Assembly: GCF_021155775.2 (NCBI RefSeq)
Contig: NC_060237.1
Span: 1,924,501 to 1,988,500, forward strand
From: Neodiprion pinetum
Lineage: Eukaryota; Arthropoda; Insecta; Hymenoptera; Diprionidae
Length of the DNA stretch: 64,000 nt
Reading direction: 5' to 3'
Below, in pieces: positions 21,045-31,925 of this stretch. Under the pieces are notes generated by a model. The model saw nothing but the letters and a program-made list of their open reading frames with translations. It was not told the DNA's origin and did not search any database. A program made the translations under genes and the position numbers. The first letter of the stretch is position 1, and each line of letters starts with the position of its first letter.

Positions 21045-24000
21045 AATTTTTTTTTTTTTTTCTCATTTCTCTCTCCATTTCATCTTTCAACTTGAGGGAC
21101 AAGTCCAACCTCAACCCTGCGACGATTGTCACTGGATAAAAAGGCTTTCGAGTGATCGCAAGTTTGAAAATTACCACCGCACGGTGAGGGTTTGAATAAA
21201 TTCTCATAGATCGATCGAGCAGTGTTAATTTTATGCCATTTTATTGAAAGGACGAAAAATCATCAGGACACGTATGAGAATGAAAACAAAAAAATTCTTG
21301 GGTATATGGTGAAATTTCTTTCGGACAAGAATTTTTCTGCGATAAAATTTAAACAGCAATGTAAAGCTGCCGCCACTGCGTGGACAATCGATTGCAGTCC
21401 GACACTCGATGTGTACTTTTACTTCAACTCCCAGTTTCTTAAACTTACCGTTACGACTCTTCTTCCTTCTTTCTATCACCTCTCATCTCTCTCTCTCTCT
21501 CTCTATATCTCTATCTCCGTTTCCACCGATTACGGAAATCACAGTCCGCTCGAATGCCACGCCGTTATCTTCATCTGTTTCTAACGAGACGACGCATATT
21601 ATCCATAGTGAAGACGTCTGCTGAAGGCTTGGCAGTAATCGAAACGACGTACGCGAGTATTCTAACAATCGGAAATAACATAATGTGAGATGTAATAATA
21701 ACCCAGAGCCTGCTGTGCGTTATAACAGACGGCGGAAGAAGAAGTCCCTGATAATTTGAAAGCCGTGCTTTTAATTACCGAATACAGGGGAGGATGGAAG
21801 GGTTGACCAACTGGCGCCTTCTTCTTCATCTTCAACGCGGAATCGACTCCGTCTGACCATGTTATCATCGATGTGGGCATATTCTTTTTTGTCCGTCTCT
21901 TCGGCTCAACTAAAGATGCTCGCGGCATTGATCGATGCTCTATTCTAACCCGTTTGGCTGATTTTAACCGTAGCAATAAAGCGTAGAGATGTGACACAGT
22001 GACGGTGAAATGTAATACAGAGTCTGCGTAATAGCCGCGTAAAGTGCAATTAAAATCTTTTATAAGATAAGATTATACAGCTTCATGGATAGCGGACGAC
22101 CATTCGGCGCCGTAGTCATCGTTTCCTTCTATACCCATTTGCAATTATACGCTAAAGGAGATAAAGGAATGAAATGGCGGCGACGGCCCAAACCCACCCG
22201 ACACTTAGAGAGCTCAGAATTGAGAGGATCGATAGTCGTATCAAATTCAGATTCAAATGCCAATTTCAAAAGTAGTCTGACGAACCGTGAACATTTTCAT
22301 CAATTTCTTTGTTTTATCAACGCGTCAAGAATCCCGGAAGATTATCAAAAATCGCGTATATTTTGCACAGTTTATAGCGACCAACTGGTAACGAGAAAAA
22401 TCGAAAAATTTTATGTAACATGCATAGCGAAATGAGTCGTTTTTTTTTTTTTTTAAAAATTTTTATCCGCTTTATATTTTATAGAATGACGCGATGTTGC
22501 CAAGCGTAGAGGTGAAATTAATTTGCAAACCGTATTGAGTAGCGGCGGCAACTCCGACGGTTTCCGAGGGAGACGGGGGAACAAGACATTCGGGAGGAAT
22601 TGAGTCTTTGTTGTGAATTTGCGAGGAGGAACTGGATCGAGGAGGGTGGTACTAAAATTTGTAAATCGGTCGCGGGAGACAAAGGTTAAAAGTTTATTTA
22701 CAGACTCGCTCAACCCCTAACGAATGACTTTTGACTGCAAGGGTTCCCTCGAGGTACCGAGACTCCCTTTTCTAACTTTGAACCTTCAAAGACACCGCGA
22801 ATTTAAACCCACAGGAATCTCGGAAACAGAGATCTGATCGTAGCGAAAATCGGCTTACGCGTAAGACGATGCTAAAACGATCCGCGAGTAGTAAGTTCAA
22901 AATGGGTAGAAAATGAGGAGAGCTGGTGGAAAGAGAGTAAAATCGTTCTCAACTCAGCTGAGAGATCAGAATCCCATCCCTGGTAATGAGTGTGAGTTAC
23001 GAGGTACAAATGTTGGCAATTAAGTAACACCTAACTCCCGTTATTAAGGAGCACTTTTATCCTCATAAATTGAGTTGCGCAGGTTATATAGAAGAGAATA
23101 ATAAATTTCACGGCTAACGTTGTTTGCCCGTTGATGAAAAGACACGATGAAGAAAAGCAGAGCGGATGTGAAGAGGTGGGGAGAAGAAGAGAGACGATAT
23201 AAAAAAAAAATAAAAAAACGAAAAACAGAGAGGAAGAGAAAACAAGAGAGCCGAAGAATGAAAGGCGAACCCGACCAAGAAATTGACGAGAATGAAGAAG
23301 AGGAATATGGGAGACGAATAAAAGAAGTTGCTCAAGTAACTGGCCCACTCACAGAAGGCGCGTCGTGGGACTAACCTAAGAGCATGTTATATATATAAAA
23401 TAATAAACCGTATATCGGTAAAAGAAGACTGGCTGCTCTCTGGCGGTAAAAACACAAGCAAATATTATTTATGAAAGTATCAAGTGAAAGGGGGAGAATG
23501 GGAGTGAAGTGGACGGGGACTTTCGGAGACCTCCTTAAAAGCTCTGCTTCTCCTTCCCGCACTCCTCACCCTCAAATTGCCTTCTCCTTCGCTCATCGCC
23601 GAGTCATTAATCATAGTATGCTCGTCACGATCTTCGCGCGACAGTCGAACAAGACCCTGCACAGCGAAAACTGTATCCCACACTTTCATTCGAGAATTAA
23701 AACAGCAGTACCTACTACATAATGTACGGGGCGGTTTCCGCCAACTCGATTACTTTTTTTTCATCCTCTCGGATTGTTCCATAATTGGTTATGTAGTAGT
23801 ACTACTTAAAGGTACTCTCTGAGAATTTTTTCAGATTTTTTAACTTACTCGCTGAGGATAAAGTTTTTTTGTTTCAAACCTATACATGTATGGAAAAGAG
23901 GAACTCCCATGTACCTTAATTGAAAAATAATTTCCATTTTTTTTTTCTGATGCCATCAGAAATATAACATGTATTGCATTGAATGGTTCATTTGAAATCA

Positions 24001-24650
24001 AAACTTTTTTGTATTAAAGTTTTTTTCTTCCTATTTCAATCTTACAGGATATACGATTTAAAAAAAAAAAACATTTGCGAAAGGAGTGAATTAAAAAATG
24101 TGAAAAAATTTACAGAAAGTACCTTCGAGTATTACTACTATTCAACCAATTATGGGACAGATCCGAGAGGATAGAGGAAAAAAAGGTGGCTGATTTTAGC
24201 GGAGACCGCCACATACATCGAAAGTGTTTCGAGGTAGGTATACTGCAAACAAGTCTCAGAGGATTTATTTTTCATGCGGCTATAAGTATGAAATTGTCGG
24301 AAGCTCAAGAGCCGAGGGCTCCTTCTCTTGGGGATGGAAATAATATCAAAACAAGCGTCTATAAGAGAACGCTGCGGGCGGTCCATGATCCTCGGGAGAT
24401 AAACCGTGAAAAGAATAAGTCTCTAATCGATAGTTGTGGCGAGAAAAATAAATGCGCCTGCCAGATGTAGATACGCTCTCTCTCTTTCTCTCTCTCTCTC
24501 CCTTCAACCCTTGTGCCTAATTTTACTTTATTACCCCTTTAATCGAGCCTAGACAGTCTATCCAGGGCAAACACGCCGGCGGTTAAGCACCGATGTCATA
24601 TTTAGCGTCAAACAACCGGATGCCAGACTACACGAAAGAGCGAAACGATT
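21045..24650. other. non-coding stretch
   Basis: Contains T runs (about 21045-21061 and 22440-22454), a CT tract near 21487, an A-rich purine block at 23140-23300 whose plus frame is a spurious Lys/Arg/Glu-rich ORF, and a (CT)n tract at 24475-24500. No frame with recognisable content and no RNA gene was found. Confidence 0.5.
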
Positions 24651-24675
24651 ATTTCTGGATGATTTCACAATTTTT

Positions 24676-24910
24676 TCAAGCTTTGAAATAAGTCGAGGTA
24701 ACGGGGGAGCAGGACAAACAAGCAACTTTCGGAGCGCCGAAATTGTGGAACTCGGGTTCGAGATCGGATTCGCGGGTTTCGGGCGTGGTCGTTCGCATTC
24801 GATTATGCTGCTTGAACCAAACACCGCTACGCTGCGTCGGGGGATCAAAGCTAAACGGGTCAGGGTGTACGTGGCGCCGGTGGCGTTACCGATCCTCCCG
24901 AAAAACCTTG
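24676..24910 (+). CDS. possible exon ending at a GTGAGC donor
   Basis: A frame open through 24676-24910 ends in ...CTT G|GTGAGC, a good match to an insect 5' splice site. A pyrimidine tract ending TTTTTTCAAG lies at 24671-24680 and could be the acceptor. The reading contains FEIGFAGFGRGRSHS and YVAPVALPILPKNL, with G/C-rich third positions. The minus strand is also open over the same bases (24558-24848), so strand is not settled. No family is recognised. Joined to the acceptor at 25504 it would terminate after a few codons. Confidence 0.15.
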
Positions 24911-25067
24911 GTGAGCAATGTCGTATGTATAACTGGAGAACCGGGCAGTATGGTATGACGCGGTTTACAATATGGTGTCAGATAACACCTGGGTATATTC
25001 TGGCCCGGGGTGACTCGAGAGCATGAAGAGGGTCCGGATAGAAAGAGAGGTGAAGATAGTAATAGAA

Positions 25068-25098
25068 GAGGGTCGTGAGAGGGTCGTGAGAGGGTCGA
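25068..25098. repeat. 11-bp tandem repeat, 2.8 copies
   Basis: The unit GAGGGTCGTGA is repeated at 25068, 25079 and 25090 (last copy partial, GAGGGTCGA). It is too short to classify further. Confidence 0.85.
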
Positions 25099-25189
25099 GA
25101 CGGTCGACGGTGTCACCGGAGTGCACTCAGTGTAGGCTCACCGCAACGAATCACCACACCCCGTTCAATTGATTCCCATGAGAAGCGTT

Positions 25190-25208
25190 GGGGGAGGGAG
25201 GGGAGGGA
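25190..25208 (+). other. strong G-quadruplex motif
   Basis: Four G runs of 5, 3, 4 and 3 bases are separated by single A bases, followed by AAGG. Single-base loops make this an unusually stable predicted intramolecular G-quadruplex on the plus strand. It lies between two possible exons (ending 24910 and starting 25504). Any regulatory role is inference. Confidence 0.7.
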
Positions 25209-25503
25209 AGGATTGGCGTCTCTAATTTACCTCCGGACCTCGATAGATCACTCGCAATACGAACACGCGAACCCTCTCATCCCCGCCAGCCATTGGCCGT
25301 GACTGTGAGGCGAGGCGAAATCCCTGTGGAACCGGTGTGAGGTGTGACAATCTACTAATTCGGAAGCCGAAAAAAAGTCCCAAGTTATTTATCGCGCCAT
25401 TGCGACACCCGGGAAAGGGTCAACAACGCGCGACTGATTCCTTGCGCGTAATTAAACGTTCTTACTCCGATTTTCACGTGATTCGCTTCTCCTTCACCTA
25501 CAG

Positions 25504-25633
25504 AGGAGATCGTCAACGCTTAAATGGAGATGAGTTGATGAAGCCGCGAGGTTTTTTCAAAGTACCTGGCCTTGAGCTGAGAGTGGATTACTATGAAGAG
25601 CTTGGATATGGGAGGATTGGCTGTCGAGTGTAA
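25504..25633 (+). CDS. possible terminal exon, unrecognised
   Basis: The sequence before 25504 (CTTCTCCTTCACCTACAG) is a near-ideal 3' splice site. After it, one frame runs 42 codons to TAA at 25631 and reads GDRQRLNGDEL...RGFFKVPGLELRVDYYEELG, with mixed, non-repetitive composition. The frame is also open upstream of the acceptor. A donor of matching phase was not found: the one at 24910 puts it in another frame. No protein family is recognised. Confidence 0.2.
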
Positions 25634-25639
25634 CTTATT

Positions 25640-27690
25640 AATAGAATCTGGTAAACCAAGCGTGTGATGTGAATTTATAGGAGGCGATTAACAGATATTC
25701 CTCCGCAGGCTCATTTTGCACCGTCTCAAAACAGATCGCGGATTCGACGTTTCAAACGCCCGTCAGACCGTTAGATTTATTGAAACTCTTCAAGTCTAGT
25801 TGACGATCTGGGTACGCATTTGGAGTGCAGTCGTTGAAGCGCCTTTTAATCCAACGTTAACAGACTCGTCGTTTTGACCATGAATGGCATTGCTGGCAGT
25901 CGTTTATATCACTTCACAGCTCACTCTCTATTCCTCCTTTATTGAGTCTCGAGAAAATCGTTCGTCAGAGAAAAAGGTAGCCCCGTGTGGTGACTATTGA
26001 ATATGTGGTGGCACATTTCTGTGGGACTTCAATCTTCTTCCATTTGACAGTGGAGAAAGTAACATTCATGATTAAACTAGATTCAGAATTTTTCCAAGTC
26101 GCAAATCACTGCATTACCTCGAGTGGCGATGAACGAGTATTTCACGGAGGTGTCGGTCAGACGAGGAAGGTTCGAACGCCTTCTCAAAGCCTTATGAAGA
26201 AATTATTTCAGACTGTCAACGATTCGAACTAGTTGATAACCGTCAACGTCAAAATGTTATACGTTATATCCAACTGACGCCATTGACGGTCTCTTGCTAC
26301 TCTCGGAAAATGATTAGAGGAGCTAGCGCAGAAGGTGCCTCAGCTTGTCTAAGGCGTTGAGATTAACGCGGGAGAATGGAAGGCCGCGTTGAACTGTGAA
26401 TGTTCTACTGGAAATCCGTCAATCCCGCCGACTTAGGTGTGCGAGGTGTTCAGCGATCTTGTTGACAAGTTCAATCATATCAACTTCACGTTGCGATGAT
26501 CGTTAGCAATCCCTCCAAGATTTGGATGGAAACCGCGGGGTGCCTAAGGTAGCAGGACGGGTAGGAACTGGTGAAAACACGTCGTTCACTCAAGAAATCG
26601 ATTTCACTGCGCGACGAAAAATGTTTACAAGGACGAAAATTCATCTCGCTCTGTTCCAGCTTGCGCGAGCTATAGCTACAGACGAGTGAGTAAGTCAAGT
26701 CAAGGATTTTCGGTTCCATAGTCTCGAGTAAGTTTAATCGGATATCGCCAAGTTTAATTAGGAGAGCTGGAGCTTAACCCGTTTGTTTTGTTCCTGAAAT
26801 AAAGACGTCCTTCGAGTCTAAGCTCCTTCCTCGAAGAAGACTTTACAGAGACGAAGAGCGAACCTCTTTCCCGAAACGGCTATAAACAAGAACCTTTCCA
26901 CGGTCAGATCTGTCTTTTACAAAAGTACCATAGTTCAAACCCAAGCTTACGACCAACGGAATCATAGTTACATTTAACAAGTCTCGCAATGCCCGAAGAA
27001 TCAAATAACCACAGTTTTGAACTTCCTGATAAAAAGAAAGACGTCAACTACACTCAATTTGCAACCATACACCGAAGTTTGTGACTCCCGCTATGGAGGT
27101 GGATATCGATGGTGAAGCTATCAACATTAACGGATGGCACTTAGATACCAGATCTCAGCGATAAGCTGAATCCTGAGAAGAACCCCTGTCTCGCCAGCTT
27201 CCCAAGAGTGCAAAATCTATTGGAACATATTTCCACTAGTTGTATTATTAGCAGGAGATTCGTGGTACGAATTAATATTCACCTAATACACCATAGAGCT
27301 GGGGTATTAATTCACGGCTTCCCTCCCTATCTGCGAACAGGGTTATCAGCCAGGGACAAACGGAGACTTAGGCGCTAATTAACGAGAAATACGTGTATAC
27401 ACCCTGGTTCCGTTTCTACATGGAACCACGCCGGGTAGACAAAGCCCGCTTGGGGTCGACGAGAGGTAATTTTATATCATCAGCCAGCCATCGCTCGTTT
27501 ACGTTGTATGTAGAGCCAGGACTTTATCAACGCCTTTCAATTTCCACAAGGATAATATGGGACCGCGATAATCCAACCAACCTAGCATTACCCTTTGCTC
27601 TTTAGGTCCGCCGCTCGAGTAGCCGATTCAAAGCCCGCAACGTACTCGTATCAGCTGGGTCAATCCTCACCGGCTTCGAAACCCCAAGAA
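25640..27690. other. microsatellite-poor block of unclear nature
   Basis: Unlike most of the window, this 2 kb has almost no dinucleotide runs or long homopolymers, and its base composition is more even. It contains several short frames with protein-like composition: an ATG frame of 77 codons on the minus strand at 26486-26719, and short plus frames at 25987-26232, 26990-27080 and 27393-27605. Each is closed by stops and none is recognised. It could be a decayed exon cluster, an old mobile element or conserved regulatory DNA. Confidence 0.3.
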
Positions 27691-27698
27691 AATGAGTG

Positions 27699-28076
27699 AT
27701 GGACAGTACTGAGGAACAAATACCGCTACTGGCGCTCTATTCAAGTTTCGCTGTTATTAGTGGCAAAACGTTGTTGATACAGCCGCGATACTGTTTGACT
27801 AAGGACTTCATATGTTCAGGATTCTATATGAAGGACGAGAGACGAGTCAGAGTGCTGTTGCTAGGATGGTGTACATGCTGGCGTGTGTACGTTTGTTTGC
27901 CATGTACGTATAGACAAGAATCCGATGCAGTTGGATTCTACGATATTTTGCGGTCTCGGGAGACAACGATAATAACAACGAGGCTGACAAACAAATTTGT
28001 AAAATTAAACTGTAATTTCAAACGATTCGAAACTCGGAATCGTATTTACATAGGTGCGGTGACTGAAAATCCGTGA
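27699..28076 (+). CDS. 125-codon ORF, unrecognised
   Basis: An ATG at 27699 opens 125 codons to a TGA at 28074 (start MDSTEEQIPLLALYSSF). The N-terminal part is mildly hydrophobic, a Cys/Trp-rich stretch (LLGWCTCWRVYVC) lies near residues 54-66, and the tail is Arg/Asn/Thr-rich. Third positions show no clear coding bias. It is tail-to-tail with the coding-like segment on the minus strand ending at 28196. A chance frame is likely. Confidence 0.12.
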   Translation: MDSTEEQIPLLALYSSFAVISGKTLLIQPRYCLTKDFICSGFYMKDERRVRVLLLGWCTCWRVYVCLPCTYRQESDAVGFYDILRSRETTIITTRLTNKFVKLNCNFKRFETRNRIYIGAVTENP

Positions 28077-28195
28077 CTCTGCATGTACCCAGTTTGCAAA
28101 CGGACCGATGTGGGTATATATAAATATATATAATATATATAAACTTGTAGACCGCCGCGTATCTGCTACGCATAGGTAGAATCGTTTCAATTTAA

Positions 28196-28414
28196 TTAGC
28201 AAAGTTTCCCAATTTCTGCCGACAGCAGGTACAGCATTTCGATGTATTCCATCGGGTTGATCTGGTTCGCCTGCAGCCGAAATTCGTCGACAGGAAACGC
28301 GTTGCCAGTAGCCTGGCCAAACAAAGAGTGCGTCGAACAAGAAGCTTCCGGTTCCGCGGGGCAGCAGGCGCGGAGCCTCCGTAAATTGGGAGACTCGTAG
28401 AACCAACAAAGAGA
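28196..28414 (-). CDS. coding-like segment, probable 3' exon of an unrecognised gene
   Basis: Read on the minus strand, this frame is open from a TAA near 28482 to TAA at 28196. The last about 35 codons (from NAFPVDEFRLQANQ through MEYIEMLYLLSAEIGKLC) show a run of GTC, GAC, CTG, CAG, AAC, ATC and TAC codons. That is the strongest third-position G/C bias over a mixed amino-acid sequence in the window. Cysteines are scattered (five in 72 residues) with no known spacing. A CAG|TCT acceptor at 28414 gives phase 0, and an earlier AAAG acceptor near 28460 is an alternative in another phase. I do not recognise the product. The exon could pair with 30050-30253. Confidence 0.3.
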   Translation of the reverse strand, partial: SLCWFYESPNLRRLRACCPAEPEASCSTHSLFGQATGNAFPVDEFRLQANQINPMEYIEMLYLLSAEIGKLC

Positions 28415-28449
28415 CTGGGCACGATTCCGGTGGGTCCGACCGAGCAAAT

Positions 28450-30045
28450 CCCACTCGCTTTCGGTAAAGGCGTAATAAAATTAAATAAAAGCCAGGAGCC
28501 TCACGGTTGAAGTCGAGCACAAGTTCAACGAAAGCTGAAGTCCCTCCCGCCCCCTTTCCTCTCGCTCTTTCTCTCTTTTTCTCTCCGGCTTTCAGTCTTC
28601 TTTGCGCACACCCTCAACAACCACGAAGACAGATAAATACCTAGGTCAACCAATTCAGGTTCACTCGTATCTCAAGAGTAACAGACGGAGACGGGGAAAG
28701 CCGGAGAGGTTGAAAGATGCATTTCCTCGCAGCGGAAAAAGCTTCCGTACGGAAAAGTTTCAACTAACGCGCAAGCGAATAAATAAGTCACGGCAGCACT
28801 AAGAGTAAAACATACAACGTTAGGTATACATACATAGGTACAATACACATCTATGAGAGTGGATACTAAAAAGATTTGAAAAAGTTTATCAAAAGAGACC
28901 GAGAAATAGAAGAAAATATGTTCAAATCTGAGCTTTATCTGGCAGCCCGCAACACCCATCCATCAAGGTATATGTGGGCATCGACTTATTCAAAGCTCAC
29001 TGAGGTGAGCTTCTCGCTGAGCTAAGATTACAACACAACAGGTGTGCGACGACCTGCGTAAGTCGCTGAATGTACACGGGGATCTATTACAAAGGTAGGC
29101 TGGCTGTACACGCGTGTAGGGCTCGGATGTAACGTATTACTGACTGCAAGGGGATGACGTGTTTCAAGAAACTCATTCGTCGGAGAGGATCTTCGTATTT
29201 AATCTGACGGATTAGTGGAAAGCGCGCCTTGTTGTAATCAGAACCCAAAGGTGCGGGTCGTGCGAAAACAATGGCTTAAGAGCAAGTCGTTCGTCCCCCT
29301 AAAGAGAGAATAACGAGGGGTGAAAAAAATTAACCAAGGTACATTTTGAGCAATGTACTTCTCTTTTTTCCGCTTGTCTTGTACCTTTTTCTTTCTTCTG
29401 TTGTTTTTTTTTTCTCTCTCTCTTCTTTCTTCTCTTCGTCAATCATACTTATACAAAATCGAGAATAACTGGCTTTTGAAAATCATTCGATCATTAATTT
29501 TAACGAGATTCCTTCTACCAAACAACTCTTGAATTTAAACAGCGTGAAATAAATTCCGGTCGTCTGAATATGAAAGAAACCACCGAGTAACAAGAGCATT
29601 CAATATTTATCCACCAAAGACGTCAAAGTCGGCACTTCAAGAGTCTCGTGAATTTCACCGCAACGCGACCGAGAGAGTGAGAGCGGTGAAAAATTAATTC
29701 AATCGAACCAAACCCGATGGTGTATATACAAGCTTATGTACAAAGTACACACGTACAAATTGCGTAATAACATTTTGCCCGAAATACGATCCCGCACAAG
29801 AAACCCCTTGCAGGCAATATAGCCCGAAAATTTTGATTAAGGTGAATATTAACGTCACGAGTTCTTAGCCATCCCTAAGCCCCGTGGCAAAGTAGGAGAC
29901 GAGGTCCGACACGTCAGGGTGAGAATCACTGTAGGGTACATACAGTATGCACGAGACCGCACCACCGTCCTACGCCTTAAATCGTAACCTACTTAGGTCT
30001 GTATATCACCTGCCTCTGCAAAGCGATGCAGCGACATGTAAAACC
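28450..30045. other. stretch without supportable gene; proposed intron
   Basis: Low-complexity pyrimidine tracts (28550-28590 and 29380-29430), short frames on both strands and a small perfect hairpin (AAGCTCAC-TGAG-GTGAGCTT at 28993-29012). If the two-exon minus-strand model is right, most of this is its intron. Nothing independent marks it as such. Confidence 0.4.
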
Positions 30046-30442
30046 TTACCGAGAATGCTTTGAGGAACACGAGACACTGTATTATTCCCTCCATAGTGTC
30101 GCCGGTCAGGCAGAAGGTCCCTGTCAAATGGCGTCCCTTTCGGCCAAAGGCCGAGCAGAGGCTGGCCTGAACAAACGCGTTCTGGGATCGGGAGGCTGCG
30201 GCCAGAGCGGTGGGCAGTGGACCGGCACTCATCAAGCGTTCAAGGGAGTCCATCGCTTCGCTTCACGGATTACGAGAGGAGGTCCGTCCTCGCCTTGGCT
30301 CAGGGGTCCGGGTCTCGCTGCGCCGGGGACGCCGAGTCCTCGACGAGTGGTGGCGGAGTTCGCGACCCGGGTCACGTCGACGACGGGGGTCCACCTGAGC
30401 CCCGACCCCGAGTCCCACGTGCGGCCGGATGTCGCGTCATAA
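30026..30442 (+). CDS. 138-codon ORF in the GC island, competing with the minus-strand exon
   Basis: The ATG at 30026 opens 138 codons (start MQRHVKPYRECFEEHE) to TAA at 30440. The second half is rich in Gly, Pro, Arg and Ser, as expected of any frame through GC-rich DNA. It overlaps the minus-strand candidate at 30050-30253, and at most one is likely to be real. No family is recognised. Confidence 0.13.
   Translation: MQRHVKPYRECFEEHETLYYSLHSVAGQAEGPCQMASLSAKGRAEAGLNKRVLGSGGCGQSGGQWTGTHQAFKGVHRFASRITRGGPSSPWLRGPGLAAPGTPSPRRVVAEFATRVTSTTGVHLSPDPESHVRPDVAS
30050..30253 (-). CDS. possible first coding exon, unrecognised
   Basis: A true ATG at 30253 opens 68 codons on the minus strand, followed by TCG|GTAAGG, a strong 5' splice site. 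The product begins MDSLERLMSAGPLPTALAAA and ends GIIQCLVFLKAFS. Third positions are G/C-rich (GAC, TCC, CTG, CCC, ACC, GCC). The donor is in phase 0, compatible with a CAG acceptor at 28414. A competing ATG frame of 138 codons exists on the plus strand (30026-30442), also with G/C-rich third positions, since the whole island is GC-rich. No domain is recognised. Confidence 0.22.
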
Positions 30443-31043
30443 ATCCTTTCCACCAAGGGGAAAAGAGGGATGGGATGAGGTGGATGATCCAGGCAAAGCT
30501 TCAGCGAGACGCTGTGAAAGGGCGATGTGTTTTTCGGGACTATTCCTCCTCGATTACGGTGACGGTGATCCGTGTTTATTCGTCAACCGTTGCACGAGCC
30601 TCTCTGCGGGGGGTTTGCGGCACGGCGCCAGAACTCGAGGCATGGCGGTATCCGGTGAGTATGAGTCCTTGGGTTTGAACGAGAGCCAGCGACGACGTGA
30701 GTTCACTTCCTCCCTTCCTCTCTACCGGTACAACGAGAGTTTCCCCGGAGGCGGGAGAACAGCCAGTCTATTCGCAGCAGAAGTTCGGCGGGCTCTGGAG
30801 ATTCTGGGAAATTGTATAGACCCCGGGCGATCGGGGCGTCGGTTGCGATGCCGAGGAAGACGGGGAGGCGTTGGACATTTGGCTCTGGGGTTCCGGCACT
30901 GGGGGTGTCGCGTACCGTATTATCAGATCGCACATTCCGTAGCAAAAGAAACAAATACCCAGTATCATGAGCGTATCCATGTCTCGATGGCGTCGGTCGA
31001 AGGAAACGAGACGGATAAAAAAGAAGAAGGAGAATTATCGTAG
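30429..31043 (+). CDS. 204-codon ORF in the GC island, unrecognised
   Basis: A true ATG at 30429 opens 204 codons to TAG at 31041, the longest ATG-initiated frame of the window. It starts MSRHKSFPPRGKEGWDEVDD and is rich in Arg, Gly and Glu. At codon 76 it crosses a strong 5' splice site (TCC G|GTGAGTAT). If this is transcribed, the coding exon may therefore stop at 30654, with a short alternative start MAVSG just before the donor. The opposite strand is also open over 30768-30980. No domain is recognised. Confidence 0.15.
   Translation: MSRHKSFPPRGKEGWDEVDDPGKASARRCERAMCFSGLFLLDYGDGDPCLFVNRCTSLSAGGLRHGARTRGMAVSGEYESLGLNESQRRREFTSSLPLYRYNESFPGGGRTASLFAAEVRRALEILGNCIDPGRSGRRLRCRGRRGGVGHLALGFRHWGCRVPYYQIAHSVAKETNTQYHERIHVSMASVEGNETDKKEEGELS
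30768..30980 (-). CDS. 70-aa ORF with N-terminal membrane or signal segment
   Basis: The ATG at 30980 has a fair context (GAGACATGG). Residues 4-22 are hydrophobic and Cys-rich (MDTLMILGICFFCYGM, then CDLIIRY). This would be a signal-anchor or a signal peptide. Residues 24-66 are a Pro/Ser/Gln-rich, probably disordered tail, and the protein ends NFCCE. Cysteines lie at 10, 13, 17, 68 and 69. Third positions are about two-thirds G/C. An AATAAA on the same strand lies downstream near 30570. It could be a small membrane protein, a uORF or chance. No homologue is recognised. Confidence 0.25.
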   Translation of the reverse strand: MDTLMILGICFFCYGMCDLIIRYATPPVPEPQSQMSNASPSSSASQPTPRSPGVYTISQNLQSPPNFCCE

Positions 31044-31315
31044 ATAGTGAGAAGGAGAATAAACTTGTTCAAGGTCCTGCAGGATACGTACGCGACAGGA
31101 ATTGCGCAGATGGATAGAGAAACAGAGCGAAAACGGGAGATGAAACAACGTATCCTCAAATTTCGAAGTCAGCGTTGCTTGTTCCACCGTGCCGCCGTCA
31201 ACAAAAATCAACACTGCACTGATTATGAGTCATATTATTTATACCGATGTTGAGAAACGATCGAAGGTACGCTTCTCGCCTTGTATTCGCCCGGCAAAAC
31301 TATGTTTCCGAAGAA

Positions 31316-31357
31316 GATGATGATGATGACGATGATGACGATGATGACGACGATGAG
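31316..31357. repeat. (GAT/GAC)n trinucleotide microsatellite
   Basis: About 14 GAT or GAC units, interrupted only between the two codons. One frame would read as poly-Asp, but that frame is not open on either side for any length. Confidence 0.9.
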
Positions 31358-31359
31358 GG

Positions 31360-31925
31360 GGATAATTTACAGCTTAACACAAAACAAAAGTAGGTAGTGC
31401 AGGCTATCCGTCACACCGAACTCTATGTACCATAAAGTACACAAAATCGGAACTACAATCCGATCCACTGAACAAATTGTATTGGACAGAGCAGTACGCT
31501 GCTTCTCACTAACATTCACTCAACATTTCAACAGACACAACAACGCGTTACATCGCGACATGAGCCTCCCTCAATAGCGAACGTGAAAAGAAACCACGTG
31601 AGGAGGAGACGAATCGGTAGTCCAGGGTTGACGAAAGTAATAAAAACAAACAATAAACCCCGTCCTACTCTTTAACGACGAGGATAAAATCTCGCGGTGA
31701 ACCACGGCCAAGTGTACCAGAGTACGCGTTACAGCCTCTGTCTGATAATTTTCACAACTGGGTTAAAATATCATCGACTAATGAATATTCATCCGTATAA
31801 ACGGTGTCTGTCCTGAGACCAGGAGACAAACCGTGCGGTGACAGATGTGATATTGAGAATCGCGAAACTGTCTCGTCCCTTGTTCGGTACGACGCTCAGC
31901 GTATGACTACACCATCGACGCTCGA
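31360..31925. other. non-coding stretch inside the GC island
   Basis: No ORF of note and no repeat. It has normal composition between the two GC peaks. Confidence 0.45.
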
